Of a stretch of 64,000 nt of DNA, positions 1 to 9,273 are shown one piece after another; within the stretch, counting starts at the first letter, position 1; each line of letters opens with the position of its first letter. The notes under the pieces were generated by a model. It did not search any database. It saw nothing but the letters and a program-made list of their open reading frames with translations, and was not told the DNA's origin. The DNA comes from Corynebacterium flavescens (GTDB lineage Bacteria > Actinomycetota > Actinomycetes > Mycobacteriales > Mycobacteriaceae), in contig NZ_VXKK01000045.1 in NCBI RefSeq assembly GCF_008693105.1, positions 18,896 through 82,895 of the forward strand, in the 5' to 3' direction. The position numbers and the translations under genes are program-made.

Positions 1-85
1 CCGCTGCACCCGCCGGGGTGAAACGGAGCTCTGGGTCGGCGACAACGTTGCCGACCACCGTGATATTGGTATCTCCCTGTGCCAT
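1..85 (-). CDS. ssb: Single-stranded DNA-binding protein, N-terminal fragment
   Basis: The first 28 codons read [20 protein letters not shown] and then FTPAGAA, the usual start of actinobacterial SSB, whose OB fold coats single-stranded DNA in replication and repair. The ATG at 85 is preceded by an AAGGAG ribosome site 6-7 bases upstream. The gene runs out of the window at base 1, so only the first OB-fold strands are visible. It lies 50 bp downstream of rpsF on the same strand, the conserved rpsF-ssb order, and is probably co-transcribed with it. Confidence 0.93.
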   Translation of the reverse strand, partial: MAQGDTNITVVGNVVADPELRFTPAGAA

Positions 86-135
86 GTCTTTTTACTCCTT
101 ATCGGTTACGTGGTTTCTGTTGAACCCAGTATCCG

Positions 136-426
136 CTATTTGCTGTCGGTGCGCAGAACCTTGGTACGCAGGATGGTGTCGTTCAGGTTCAAACGGCGAT
201 CGAGCTCGAGAACAGAAGCGGACTCGCACTCAAGGTTAACGACGGCGTAGATGCCCTCTTCCTTCTTATCGATCGGGTAGGCAAGACGACGCTTGCTCCA
301 CACATCGACGTTTTCGACTTTGCCGCCTTCTTTGCGAACACCTTCGAGGAACTTGTCTAGGGACGGGGTTACGGTGCGTTCATCCTGGTTAGGATCCAGA
401 ATGATCATGACTTCGTAGTGACGCAC
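136..426 (-). CDS. rpsF: 30S ribosomal protein S6
   Basis: S6 binds the central domain of 16S rRNA with S18 in the small subunit platform. The product is 96 aa from the chosen start, normal for S6, with the family features [10 protein letters not shown] at the N-terminus and [18 protein letters not shown] in the middle. An in-frame ATG at 438 exists, but it lies only about 2 bases after a strong AGGAGG. The GTG at 426 sits 11 bases after it and gives the conventional start (M)RHYEV, so I prefer 426. It is followed by ssb and preceded by a 113-bp gap. Confidence 0.95.
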   Translation of the reverse strand: MRHYEVMIILDPNQDERTVTPSLDKFLEGVRKEGGKVENVDVWSKRRLAYPIDKKEEGIYAVVNLECESASVLELDRRLNLNDTILRTKVLRTDSK

Positions 427-551
427 GGACCTCATCACCTCCTATGGTCTAGTAATTGTTTTCGGCCACATCACCTTTGCGGACATGGCAGGAGGGTACG
501 TTGCGTCAAGCAACTTTTCCACAATAGCGCACGTGAGGGGCGAAAAGAAAT

Positions 552-740
552 CTAAGTGTTCGAGGTCGCGGCGAAAAAGATGGCGGCGGCGACGGGAATC
601 ACCGTGAGGAAGATCAGGGCCGCTATCCCCAACACGAGAGCCGACTTCTTATCACCGTGTTGCTGGAAGCGATAATAGGCCGCCAGCACGCAGAAGAAGC
701 CAAGCGTGATGGAGACGATTCCGATGATGGTGGTTAGCAT
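552..740 (-). CDS. Small two-helix membrane protein
   Basis: A 62-aa protein with two hydrophobic segments, about residues 3-22 and 35-58, joined by a short charged loop (RFQQHGDKKS). No signal peptide cleavage site or catalytic motif is visible. Its start overlaps the end of the upstream GT87 gene by 7 bp, so translation is probably coupled. A role in supporting the neighbouring envelope glycosyltransferase is only a guess; I do not recognise the family. Confidence 0.7.
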   Translation of the reverse strand: MLTTIIGIVSITLGFFCVLAAYYRFQQHGDKKSALVLGIAALIFLTVIPVAAAIFFAATSNT

Positions 741-2158
741 CGTTGAAACTTTCTTTCTAAGAGAGGATCGGCGCCACGATGAGCCGCGGCCACCTTATCT
801 GAACTTAGCCCCAGCATCTGCCGGATGATGCAGACAGCGATGGCAATGATGAGGCCGTCGCGGCCAAGGACTGCCAAGTCCAACAGCTCGTGCGGAACCC
901 CGTTGTTTCCGGCGCCCAGCATATGCCACATGAGTATTGGCCACACCGCGGCGTCGACAAGCATCCAGCTCAACAGGAGGCGCCACCTGGGCAGTGCCAA
1001 GACCGCCGGAATGACCAGCCACAGCGAGTATTGCGGGGACCATACCTTGTTGACCAGGAGAAAGCCGGCGACGATGAGATAGGCCAGCTCCGCTACGCGC
1101 GGCTGGCGTGGCACGAGGATGCCGAAGGCGGCAATGGCGGCACATACCGCAAGGAAAAGGACAATGCCCACTGCATTGAGAACGCTGGGAGGAAGCTCCA
1201 CCCCCAGGTTCCGGCTCAGGATGGCGTAGATGGTGGTCCACTCCGCACCGCGGGTTTCGTTGAGGCGATAGAACTCGCGCCACGCTGCGGGATAAGCCAG
1301 CGCCACCGGCAGGTTGACAGCAAGCCAGGTGAAGGCACAGCTCAAGGCCATCTTTATAAACTCCACCCAGCGCCGATTGCGCCAGGCCACGACGAAGAAG
1401 GCGCCGAGCAAGAACAGTGGCCAGAGCTTGAAGGCCGTGCCTAGACCCAGGAGTGCGCCCGCCCACACGTAGCGGCCGCGCGAGGCGGCAAGCAAGCCGG
1501 CAACCGCGAGAGCAATGGAGGGAATATCCCAGTTGGTGAAGGCGTGGATGATGACCAAGGGGCTCGCGGCAACCAAGATGGTGTCCCAGGCCCTGTTCCC
1601 GGTGAGACGGTAGACCATGGCCAGGACGCCGACCCAGATGCAGGAAAGCACCGCGGCGGTCACCGCGAAGTACCAACCGGCGGCGGGAATGGCGAAAAGC
1701 TCCGCCACGGGATAGGTCGCGCGAGAAATCCAGCCCATCAGACCTTGGAAGAGCCCGGCTAAAACGGGGTACTCCATGTAGCGGGTGACATCACCCTCTT
1801 GCCAGGAAAAGGCATAAGGGAAGCCGCCTTGATCCATGCCGCGCCCGCCGTAGAGCGGGATGATATCGCTGTAGCAAAAGGAGGTGTAGTTGCGGTTTCC
1901 GTCCCAGTTGAGCAGGATGGCACCGTCCTCGCCACGGCGGCCCCCTGCGCAATTGGCTTTGCTTAGGAATCCGAGGGCGAGAAAGCTCCAGCCCACCGCG
2001 ATGATGACGCGCAGGGGCGTCCACCACCGCGCCCGGCCCACGCGTGCGTGGGTGCCCATCCTTCCCCCGAGAAACTCGATGACCCCGCGGGCGATGGGTT
2101 CCGCTGCGGCCGGCACCCGGTTAGCTGGGCTAATGCTGGCGGGCGACGGCTTGGTCAC
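734..2158 (-). CDS. GT87-family (DUF2029) polyprenyl-phosphate mannosyltransferase-like membrane protein
   Basis: A 474-aa polytopic membrane protein with about ten or more hydrophobic segments after a cytoplasmic N-terminus of about 48 residues. The first extracytoplasmic loop carries the acidic YSD motif (residues 96-98), where GT-C enzymes keep their catalytic aspartate. GT87 proteins of Corynebacteriales use decaprenyl-phosphate mannose to extend lipomannan-type glycolipids; the exact acceptor here is unknown. The position between ponA and rpsF matches the Rv0051 locus of Mycobacterium tuberculosis (from memory), which supports an envelope role. It starts 12 bp after the ponA stop, so the two are probably co-transcribed. 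Confidence 0.82.
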   Translation of the reverse strand: MTKPSPASISPANRVPAAAEPIARGVIEFLGGRMGTHARVGRARWWTPLRVIIAVGWSFLALGFLSKANCAGGRRGEDGAILLNWDGNRNYTSFCYSDIIPLYGGRGMDQGGFPYAFSWQEGDVTRYMEYPVLAGLFQGLMGWISRATYPVAELFAIPAAGWYFAVTAAVLSCIWVGVLAMVYRLTGNRAWDTILVAASPLVIIHAFTNWDIPSIALAVAGLLAASRGRYVWAGALLGLGTAFKLWPLFLLGAFFVVAWRNRRWVEFIKMALSCAFTWLAVNLPVALAYPAAWREFYRLNETRGAEWTTIYAILSRNLGVELPPSVLNAVGIVLFLAVCAAIAAFGILVPRQPRVAELAYLIVAGFLLVNKVWSPQYSLWLVIPAVLALPRWRLLLSWMLVDAAVWPILMWHMLGAGNNGVPHELLDLAVLGRDGLIIAIAVCIIRQMLGLSSDKVAAAHRGADPLLERKFQRC

Positions 2159-2170
2159 GAGGTTGCGCTC

Positions 2171-4354
2171 CTATCGGAAGAGATCTTGCAAGTTTCCCTG
2201 GGGTATGAGGTCCTCGATCGAGGGCGCCTCCGGAGCCGGGGGCAGCGGGTTCTCCGGCAGCTCGGGGAGGGGATTCTCCGCCGGCGGGGCACTCTCTTCC
2301 GCAGGAGGCTCCGCGGGAGTGCTCTCTGCGGGGGTCTGGGCGCCGGCATTGCCACCGGTGGAGGGGCTCGAAGGCGTAGGCGTGTAGTAGTAGCCGCTGC
2401 CCGGGCTTCCCTTGCCGTAGCGAACCGGATAGGCCTGCGGGAAGGTCTCGAAGTCCGAGTTAGCCAGGGAGTTATCGAGAACGTACTTCCAGATCTGGGT
2501 GGGCGAGTTGGAGCCGTACATGATTCCGCCCGAAGAGTTGAAGATGGCGGAGGTGTTATCGGCGGTGCCGACCCATACCGCGCTGGCAAGCTGCGGGGTG
2601 GCACCAATCATCCAGGCATCCTTGTTGTTGCCGGTGTTGCCTAGCTGCGTGGTGCCGGTCTTAGCAGCAGACTGCCTTCCGCCCGCCAAGGCACCATTAG
2701 ACCAAGCGGCGATAGGCTCCATGGCGGAGATGACATTGTTGGCAACGTTGGCCGAGACGCGGCGCTCACCATCATCGTTGGGGTGCTCGTAGAGCACCTC
2801 TCCGAAGTTATTCTCTACCTTCTGCACGAAGTGCGGACTGTGCCAGACACCCTGGTTAGCCAAGGTGGCCATTGCCGTTGCCATATCCAGAGGGCGGGAC
2901 TGGTACTGGCCCAGCACGATTCCCTCGAAAGGAGTCTGGCCATGCTCGGTCAGGGTGTCATCGATGCCGGGCAGGGACTTGGCAATGCCGAGTGCGTGCG
3001 CCATGTCGGCGGTGTCTTGGGTCTTGTTCTCCAAATCATCCTGGAGACGCAGGAAGGAAGTGTTGTAGGACTTCTTCAAAGCCTCCGCAATGGAGCAGCT
3101 ACCGCAGCCCGTATCCACGTTGGTGACAACCTGAGAACCGGGCAGTTGATAAGGCTCAGAGGAATAAGGCGTATCAAGGCTAATTCCCTGCTGCAACGCC
3201 GCGGCCAAGGTCATCACCTTGAATATCGAACCGGTCTGCAGCGGCGAGTTGGCGTAGTCCCAGCCCGTTGCGTCATGCCCGCCGAAGTAGCCGCGCACAG
3301 CGCCGGTGCGTGGATCGATGGTCACGGAGGCCGCACGGGCATCATCCTGCAGGGAATTAAGCTGCGCATCGACCGCGTCGATGGTGGACTGCTGGACGTT
3401 CATGTCGATCGTCGTAGTGATCTTCAGACCGCCGGTTGCGACCTGATCCTCGGAAATACCGACGCTGGCCAGCTCGTTGATGACCTGGTTCTTAATGTGC
3501 CCATTGGCACCAGGTGCCTCGGAATAGGCGGAGTACTCGGCAGGATCACGCGTTTCCGGGAACACCATGGCGTTGCGCTGTGCGGGATCCAGTACTCCGG
3601 TCTCCACCAGCCCGTCGAGCACGTAGTTCCAGCGCGCTTCGGAACTCTCCCTGTCTACCCAAGGATCAAGCACCGACGGGGACTGGATGACCCCGGCGAG
3701 CAAGGCACCTTCCTCCACCGTGAGGTCCTTGGCATCCTTGTTGAAGTAGGCATTCGATGCCGCCTGGATGCCGTAGGCATTGCGTCCAAAGTAGACCGTG
3801 TTGAGGTAGGCGTTGAGGATGTCTTCCTTAGACCATTCGTGAGTCATCTTGATGGAATAGATAAGCTCGCGAACCTTGCGCACGTAGGAGTACTCATCAC
3901 CCACGAGGGTGTTCTTGACGTACTGCTGCGTGATGGTCGAGCCACCGCCGGCGCTGGAATCACCGGTGAGCTTGCCCAACACAGCGCGGCCGAGACCAGT
4001 GAAGGAGAAACCGGAGTTGGTCCAAAACTCACGGTCCTCTGCCGCCAGGACGGAGCTTTCCACGTAGTCCGGAATATCTTGGAGACCAACCTGGGTACGG
4101 TTGCCCTCCGGCGGGACGAGGCGCGCCAGCTGCGTGGTGCCATCACCCGCGTAGATGGTGGAAACCTGGTTGCTGACCAGGTCCTTAGGCTCGGGCACCT
4201 GGTACTGGGAATAGGCATAAGCAAAAAGGCCACCCGGTATGGCCACGAGTGCCAAAACGATCACCAGGAGGATGATCGGCCACCGTCGCTTCTTCCGTGC
4301 CTTAGACTTCGTGCTCTTGCGCCGCGATTGCGCCGCTGCTTCCTTTTCGGTCAC
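2171..4354 (-). CDS. ponA: Class A bifunctional penicillin-binding protein (transglycosylase/transpeptidase)
   Basis: This enzyme polymerises and cross-links peptidoglycan outside the membrane. The 727-aa protein has a basic cytoplasmic tail (1-24), one membrane helix (about 25-46), a GT51 domain with the catalytic Glu in AAEDREFW (E106) and GGSTITQQ (137-144), then a transpeptidase domain with S376-I-F-K379, SYN (429-431) and KTGTT (565-569). The tail after about residue 650 is Pro/Ser/Glu-rich, typical of corynebacterial PBP1. The start is a GTG with GAGGA 8 bases upstream. The next genes downstream are the GT87 protein and rpsF. Symbol follows the mycobacterial ponA1 synteny; mrcB is the other common name. 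Confidence 0.95.
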   Translation of the reverse strand: MTEKEAAAQSRRKSTKSKARKKRRWPIILLVIVLALVAIPGGLFAYAYSQYQVPEPKDLVSNQVSTIYAGDGTTQLARLVPPEGNRTQVGLQDIPDYVESSVLAAEDREFWTNSGFSFTGLGRAVLGKLTGDSSAGGGSTITQQYVKNTLVGDEYSYVRKVRELIYSIKMTHEWSKEDILNAYLNTVYFGRNAYGIQAASNAYFNKDAKDLTVEEGALLAGVIQSPSVLDPWVDRESSEARWNYVLDGLVETGVLDPAQRNAMVFPETRDPAEYSAYSEAPGANGHIKNQVINELASVGISEDQVATGGLKITTTIDMNVQQSTIDAVDAQLNSLQDDARAASVTIDPRTGAVRGYFGGHDATGWDYANSPLQTGSIFKVMTLAAALQQGISLDTPYSSEPYQLPGSQVVTNVDTGCGSCSIAEALKKSYNTSFLRLQDDLENKTQDTADMAHALGIAKSLPGIDDTLTEHGQTPFEGIVLGQYQSRPLDMATAMATLANQGVWHSPHFVQKVENNFGEVLYEHPNDDGERRVSANVANNVISAMEPIAAWSNGALAGGRQSAAKTGTTQLGNTGNNKDAWMIGATPQLASAVWVGTADNTSAIFNSSGGIMYGSNSPTQIWKYVLDNSLANSDFETFPQAYPVRYGKGSPGSGYYYTPTPSSPSTGGNAGAQTPAESTPAEPPAEESAPPAENPLPELPENPLPPAPEAPSIEDLIPQGNLQDLFR

Positions 4355-4429
4355 TGTTTCGTGTCCTCATTCATTAACGGAACAAACTTAAATACCTGCA
4401 GCTTACTTCCTCCACCAGCATGGGAAAAA

Positions 4430-4798
4430 CTAACACGCAGCATAGGCGGTGGCTGCGGTGAGCAAATGGTTCCAGTGACAGGCCGGGCAGACCTCTACCT
4501 CGTGCACCGTGAACTCGATTCCCTCCGCGACCATCCCGGCGATTTCTTCCTCGCTGCGCGCGCTGCCCGCACGCCGGCCCAGGGAGGAACCATAAACCCA
4601 CAGCGTCAGCCGCAAGGGCTGCCCGCACACGGGACAGGCCCTATCCATGGTCACCCCGTGGTGACGAGCGGCTGCGCGCAACAAGAAATCGGCATCACAC
4701 ACATCCTCACGCTGCAATTGGCCTAGGCGCAGCTGCCGCAGGTGTTGCGCGCGTTCCCATTCGTAGGAGACAACGTGCTTATAGGCAACAGAATTCAT
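4430..4798 (-). CDS. DUF5318 family protein
   Basis: A 122-aa soluble protein with two CxxC pairs, CPVCG (residues 55-59) and CPACH near the C-terminus, which look like a zinc ribbon. I recognise it as the DUF5318 protein that sits immediately upstream of ponA in Corynebacteriales (the Rv0049 position). The function is not known; the conserved link to ponA suggests a role connected with envelope synthesis. It is separated from ponA by 75 bp on the same strand and diverges from ino1. Confidence 0.8.
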   Translation of the reverse strand: MNSVAYKHVVSYEWERAQHLRQLRLGQLQREDVCDADFLLRAAARHHGVTMDRACPVCGQPLRLTLWVYGSSLGRRAGSARSEEEIAGMVAEGIEFTVHEVEVCPACHWNHLLTAATAYAAC

Positions 4799-4886
4799 CG
4801 TGTCGAGTCTATCGAGTCCTTCTTTATCGATCCACCTTGCTCCTTTGGCCCCAGCCCATCATTTTTTGCTTAACCTCGTGCTTTGG

Positions 4887-4920
4887 GGCAGGTGACGCCG
4901 CATCGAGTACGGCACCTGCC
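4887..4920. promoter_or_regulatory. Hairpin in the ino1 5' region
   Basis: GGCAGGTG (4887-4894) and CACCTGCC (4913-4920) form a perfect 8-bp inverted repeat around an 18-nt loop, starting 71 bp before the ino1 start codon. There is no T-run, so it is not a classical terminator. It could be a leader hairpin of the ino1 mRNA or a protein-binding palindrome in the divergent DUF5318/ino1 region. Function is inferred only from position. Confidence 0.45.
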
Positions 4921-4957
4921 ACAGAGTTTTAAGAAAGCCAATCAAGGAGTTTGAGCG

Positions 4958-6046
4958 TTGTCAGGAAAAGTAAAAGTAGCGATCGTAGGCGTGGGTAACT
5001 GCGCCACCTCCCTCATCCAGGGCGTGGAGTTCTACCGCGACGCCGATGCCAGCGCGCGCATCCCCGGCCTCATGCACGCCACCTTCGGCGACTACCACGT
5101 TGGCGATGTCGAGTTCGTCGCGGCTTTCGACGTCGACGCAGACAAGGTGGGCAAGGATCTGGGTGAGGCCACCCGTTCCTCCCGCAACTGCACCATCACC
5201 ATCGCCGAGGTCCCCGAGCTGGGCGTGGAAGTCCAGCGCGGCCCCACAAAGGACGGACTAGGTTCCTACTATCGCGATTCGATTGAGGAATCGGATGCCG
5301 CGCCGGTCGATGTCGCCGCTGCCCTGCGCGCGGCGGGCGCCGAGGTCGTTGTCTCCTACCTCCCGGTGGGCTCGGAGGAGGCCGATAAGTTCTACGCCCA
5401 GGCCGCCATCGACGCCGGCTGCGCCTTCGTCAACGCTCTCCCCGTGTTCATCGCCTCCGATCCCGAGTGGGCGCAGAAGTTTGTCGACGCCGGGCTACCC
5501 ATTGTGGGCGACGACATCAAGTCCCAGGTGGGAGCCACCATCACCCACCGCGTCCTAGCCAAGCTCTTCGAGGATCGCGGCGTCCGCCTCGACCGCACGA
5601 TGCAGCTCAACGTGGGCGGCAACATGGACTTCAAGAACATGCTCGAGCGCAACCGCCTGGAGTCGAAGAAGATCTCCAAGACCCAGGCTGTGACCTCTAA
5701 CCTGCATGACTCTCCGCTGGCTGGCAAGATCCAAGACCGCAACGTGCACATCGGCCCCTCCGATTATGTGCCCTGGCTCGATGACCGCAAGTGGGCCTAT
5801 GTGCGCTTGGAGGGCTCCGCCTTCGGCGAGGTGCCGCTTAACCTCGAGTACAAGCTGGAGGTCTGGGACTCCCCTAACTCCGCCGGCATTATTATCGACG
5901 CCGTTCGCGCCGCCAAGATTGCACTCGACCGCGGTCTGGCAGGACCGATCCTGCCGGCTAGCGCCTACCTGATGAAGTCCCCACCGGTCCAGATGGCCGA
6001 TGAGGACGCCCGCGCGGAGCTCGAGCGCTTCATCTTGGGTTCCTAA
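4958..6046 (+). CDS. ino1: Inositol-3-phosphate synthase
   Basis: It converts glucose 6-phosphate to 1D-myo-inositol 3-phosphate with NAD, the entry step to phosphatidylinositol, lipomannan and mycothiol in actinobacteria. The 362-aa product has the short bacterial/mycobacterial form: an N-terminal Rossmann start [16 protein letters not shown] (about 7-22) and the conserved catalytic region [10 protein letters not shown] about residue 187. The start is TTG at 4958 with AAGGAG 8 bases upstream, giving MSGKVKV. A GC-rich hairpin precedes it and a MarR regulator follows 100 bp downstream, so myo-inositol synthesis may be transcribed alone. Confidence 0.95.
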   Translation: MSGKVKVAIVGVGNCATSLIQGVEFYRDADASARIPGLMHATFGDYHVGDVEFVAAFDVDADKVGKDLGEATRSSRNCTITIAEVPELGVEVQRGPTKDGLGSYYRDSIEESDAAPVDVAAALRAAGAEVVVSYLPVGSEEADKFYAQAAIDAGCAFVNALPVFIASDPEWAQKFVDAGLPIVGDDIKSQVGATITHRVLAKLFEDRGVRLDRTMQLNVGGNMDFKNMLERNRLESKKISKTQAVTSNLHDSPLAGKIQDRNVHIGPSDYVPWLDDRKWAYVRLEGSAFGEVPLNLEYKLEVWDSPNSAGIIIDAVRAAKIALDRGLAGPILPASAYLMKSPPVQMADEDARAELERFILGS

Positions 6047-6149
6047 GAAGCACCTACGCACCCCCATGGAAAGATTATTTGCCTCTCAAAAGGAAAATTT
6101 TTAATAACCTAACTACCCATGGGGGCCTGTGCCAGTTAAACTGCAGTGC

Positions 6150-6629
6150 ATGAGTGAACGAGCTGCGGATTCCCCCTCCAATTATGATGACGCCCTCGAC
6201 GTCGCGCGCCATATCCAGCCTGCACTTAATAAGCTGCTGCTGATTTTCCAACGCACGGCTGAGGGCACCTCGCTGACCACCTCGCAGGTCTCTATCATGA
6301 ATCAATTGCGTCTGCGCGGCCCATCCCGGGTGAGCACCATCGCCGCCGCGGAGCTCATCCGCATGCCCACCGCATCGAACGCGCTGTACCAATTGGAGCG
6401 CCAAGGATTTGTTGAGCGTCATCGCGATAAGAAGGATCGCCGCGGCGTGTTGGTCGCCCTGACAGAGCGCGGGGAATCTGAGCTCGATCTGGTCTCCCAG
6501 CAGCGTGCGGAGGCACTGGCCGCAATCCTATGCTGGCTGGAACCCGAAGAACTTGAGGGGGCCCGCGAAGTCGGCGGCCTCATCTCGAAGCTGGCGGAAG
6601 TCTACCGTCCCAGCATGACCAAGGAGTAG
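6150..6629 (+). CDS. MarR-family transcriptional regulator
   Basis: A 159-aa winged-helix protein from the ATG at 6150 (MSERAADS). The DNA-binding region runs about residues 45-100, with the recognition helix near RMPTASNALYQLERQGFVER and the wing at RDKKDRRGVLVALTERG. A GTG at 6129 would add seven residues without a better ribosome site. It is followed by a universal stress protein gene, an arrangement I recall for the envelope-stress regulator MalR of Corynebacterium glutamicum. That orthology is plausible but not proven here, so I give no symbol. Confidence 0.88.
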   Translation: MSERAADSPSNYDDALDVARHIQPALNKLLLIFQRTAEGTSLTTSQVSIMNQLRLRGPSRVSTIAAAELIRMPTASNALYQLERQGFVERHRDKKDRRGVLVALTERGESELDLVSQQRAEALAAILCWLEPEELEGAREVGGLISKLAEVYRPSMTKE

Positions 6630-6781
6630 CTCTAGCGTGGCAGAGCCATCATTGGCATTAAACACAGCTTATAAGTCGGAATTTCTTTCTTCTTCACCCT
6701 AATGCGATAATGGGGCAAGACTTTGTTCATCTTCCTCGTTCACCCCACCACTTCTTCACCTCTTCCTAGGTGCTTGCATTA

Positions 6782-7777
6782 ATGGCAAAGAAAAACACTG
6801 ACACCGCCCCCGCATTTCTCCTCCAGAAGGATCCCGGCGCTCCCATCAGGATTCTCGTTTCGTGGAGCCCGCATTCCACCGGGAATGAGGCGATAGAATT
6901 CGCCGCGTGGTTAGGGCGCACCATGCCCATTCAGGTGCGCGTAGTCTCCACGCTCTTTCAGCCTTGGGGCTCCACCTCCTTCTCGAAGCTCGGCGGGAAG
7001 TATAAGAAGTGGTTCAAAGCGGAGGCAGCTGCCTGCGATGAAACGGTGCGCCATGAGCTCACCGCCGCAGGCATAGACCAGAAGTATTGGGACAAAAAGC
7101 CCTCCGTATTGGTGGACGGACCCTCGCGGCCGAACCTCCTCACGGAGATGGCCGCGGACTTCGGGGCAGATGCCATTTTGCTCGGCCCCAACCAAGCCGC
7201 CCCCAAGGGCCGCTTCTTCGCAGGATCTACAGCGGATACGCTGTTGCACTATTCACCTGTCCCGCTCGGGCTAGTCCCGCGTGGCATCAAGCTCTCCAAG
7301 CACGGCGTGACGCGGGTTAACTTCGCCCTCACGGATCGCAGCGAACTCGGTGGCGACAATGATCGCGCCGACAACGAGAAGAACTCCCTGCTCGCCGCAG
7401 CTCATCTCGCGGATAGCTGGAATACCCCGCTACGCATTCTGGCCTTCTCCGCCAACGGACTCTTCCAAACCCCGCTCCACGATAAGATCGACATTTCCAA
7501 GCTTGCCTCGGAGTGGCGGGAGGATTCGCTGTCCATGCTCGATCGCGCGCGCGATTGCGTCCTCGATGCCTTCCCCCAGCTAGAGGTCACCTCCGCCATC
7601 GGCACCGGCAGCGGCTGGGGCGGCGCGGTCGACGCCCTGAAGTGGAAGAAGGGCGATCTAGTCTGCCTTGCCTCGGTGCCCCAAGGAGCCTTGGCCCGCG
7701 TATTCCTCGGATCTACCGCCACCGCACTCCTCCCGCACATGCGGGTGCCGGTTCTCGTTCGTCCGTGTTATAGCTAA
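6782..7777 (+). CDS. Universal stress protein with tandem Usp domains
   Basis: The 331-aa protein contains two UspA-type units. The N-terminal unit ends with the nucleotide-binding pattern [19 protein letters not shown] and the C-terminal unit with [17 protein letters not shown], the classical G-x2-x(n)-G(S/T) ATP site of Usp proteins. The ATG at 6782 has an AGGTG element 9 bases upstream; a GTG at 6770 is possible but has no ribosome site. It follows the MarR-type gene by about 150 bp and is likely part of the same stress-response module. Usp proteins are cytoplasmic and their precise activity is generally unknown. Confidence 0.88.
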   Translation: MAKKNTDTAPAFLLQKDPGAPIRILVSWSPHSTGNEAIEFAAWLGRTMPIQVRVVSTLFQPWGSTSFSKLGGKYKKWFKAEAAACDETVRHELTAAGIDQKYWDKKPSVLVDGPSRPNLLTEMAADFGADAILLGPNQAAPKGRFFAGSTADTLLHYSPVPLGLVPRGIKLSKHGVTRVNFALTDRSELGGDNDRADNEKNSLLAAAHLADSWNTPLRILAFSANGLFQTPLHDKIDISKLASEWREDSLSMLDRARDCVLDAFPQLEVTSAIGTGSGWGGAVDALKWKKGDLVCLASVPQGALARVFLGSTATALLPHMRVPVLVRPCYS

Positions 7778-7787
7778 CATCGATCCC

Positions 7788-8270
7788 ATGACTTCGAAAC
7801 GCAATCGGGAGCACCCCGAAAACGATCTGACCTCAGACGCAGACTATTCCAACCTGCGCCGGCCAGAGCCGCATAGTTTCGATGAATTAGCCGATCAGCC
7901 CGATCCCCTGCAGGTGGCTGAGGCCAACCGCAAGTCCACCCGCCAGGCCATCGTGTTCATGACTGTCTCGCTTGTTGCTTCAGCAGTTTTTGCCTTTGTC
8001 CTAGCCATCATCATGCGGCTCATCGGCGGCCCGCTGTGTGAGAGCGGGGAGGCCGTGTGGCTGTGCTCGACTACTCAGCGCAACGCGTGGGCGATTCTGA
8101 CCCTAGTCATTCCGCTGGCGGCAATGGTAGGTGATGCCATCATCATGGTGATTAAGCTGCGCCGCTACTTGCGCTGGCGCGCATGGATGGGCATCTTCTG
8201 GGTCCTCGCCTTCAACTTCATGATCTGGACCATCAACAACATCCAGCTGGCGATAGGACCCGCCCTCTAA
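7788..8270 (+). CDS. Conserved hypothetical membrane protein
   Basis: A 160-aa protein starting at ATG 7788 (MTSKRNREH), 10 bp after the Usp stop. The first 50 residues are charged and cytoplasmic; three hydrophobic segments follow at about 53-76, 98-117 and 130-150. Cys residues in the loop between helix 1 and 2 ([14 protein letters not shown]) could form a disulphide outside the membrane. I do not recognise a named family. Its stop overlaps the convergent trhO stop by 4 bp. Confidence 0.75.
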   Translation: MTSKRNREHPENDLTSDADYSNLRRPEPHSFDELADQPDPLQVAEANRKSTRQAIVFMTVSLVASAVFAFVLAIIMRLIGGPLCESGEAVWLCSTTQRNAWAILTLVIPLAAMVGDAIIMVIKLRRYLRWRAWMGIFWVLAFNFMIWTINNIQLAIGPAL

Positions 8271-9223
8271 GCTAGGCCCCGAGATTCCGGCACGGTTTCA
8301 GCAGCCGCTGCAGCCGCCACCTCCGCGCAATCGACTCTCCCGCAGTGTTGGGTCTTCACGTGGGAGGCGCAGTCGGCGCAGATGAGCACCTGCCGGCGGC
8401 ACGTATCCTCGTTGATGCAGTTGTGGAAGGAGTTCGTTCCCACCCCACAGTGCACGCAGTGCCCCAGCTGGATGAAACCCGGATCCTGCACACCCTGCCC
8501 AAACTCGTGGTGCATGCGCTTGTCGAAGACGTAGAGGGAACCCTCCCAGAGCCCCTCATTGCCGTACTTCTCGCCGTAGCGCACGATCCCACCGTCTATC
8601 TGATAGACCTCGCTAAAGCCGCGGTTTTTCATCAGCGCCGAGAGAATCTCGCAGCGGATGCCGCCCGTGCAATAGGAAACAACGGGCTTGTCCTTCATCC
8701 AGTCATACTTGCCGGACTCGATCTCCGCGATGAAGTCATGGGTGGTTCTTACATCGGGCACGACGGCGTTCTTAAACTTGCCAATCTCCGCCTCCATGGC
8801 GTTGCGTCCATCGAAGAACACAACCTCATCCCCGCGCTCGGCCACCAGCTCGTTGACCTGCTCGGGTTTAAGGTGCACGCCACCGCCGACGATGCCCTCT
8901 GCATCGACCTTGATCTCCTTTGGGGAGCCGAAGGCCACGATCTCCTCGCGTACCTTCACCGACAAGCGTGGGAAGTCCGCGGCACTGCCCTCAGACCACT
9001 TGAATTCCATCTTCTTGAACCCGGGGTATTCGCGGGTGGCACGCACGTAGCGCTTGCAGGCCTCCATATCCCCGCCCACGGTGCCGTTAATACCGTGGGA
9101 GGAGATGAGGATGCGGCCGTTGAGCCCTAGGGACTCGCAGAGGGTGCGCTGCCACAGCATGACCGCCTCAGGGTCCTTGAGCGGGGTGAAGCAGTAATAG
9201 AGAAGAATTTTGCCGATACTCAC
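8267..9223 (-). CDS. trhO: tRNA uridine-34 hydroxylase / rhodanese-like protein (YceA family)
   Basis: TrhO performs prephenate-independent, oxygen-dependent 5-hydroxylation of U34 in tRNA, a wobble-base modification. The 318-aa product has the N-terminal acylphosphatase-like domain ([12 protein letters not shown], then [11 protein letters not shown]) and a rhodanese domain with the catalytic Cys185 in CTGGIRCE. The C-terminal part holds several Cys pairs (CVHCG, CADC) of the kind seen in actinobacterial members. The start is GTG at 9223. A TAGAAT -10-like hexamer lies 7 bases before the GTG and no ribosome site is present, so the mRNA may be leaderless. Confidence 0.92.
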   Translation of the reverse strand: MSIGKILLYYCFTPLKDPEAVMLWQRTLCESLGLNGRILISSHGINGTVGGDMEACKRYVRATREYPGFKKMEFKWSEGSAADFPRLSVKVREEIVAFGSPKEIKVDAEGIVGGGVHLKPEQVNELVAERGDEVVFFDGRNAMEAEIGKFKNAVVPDVRTTHDFIAEIESGKYDWMKDKPVVSYCTGGIRCEILSALMKNRGFSEVYQIDGGIVRYGEKYGNEGLWEGSLYVFDKRMHHEFGQGVQDPGFIQLGHCVHCGVGTNSFHNCINEDTCRRQVLICADCASHVKTQHCGRVDCAEVAAAAAAETVPESRGLA

Positions 9224-9273
9224 GGCTCGATTCTAAATCGGCTCACGGCCCCCGACCAACTAGTGCCGAACGC

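Noticed and set aside
2783..4726. A 647-codon frame on the + strand opposite ponA
   Set aside because: It is antisense to a clear PBP with all catalytic motifs; high-GC codon bias produces such shadows, and no ribosome site or homology supports it.
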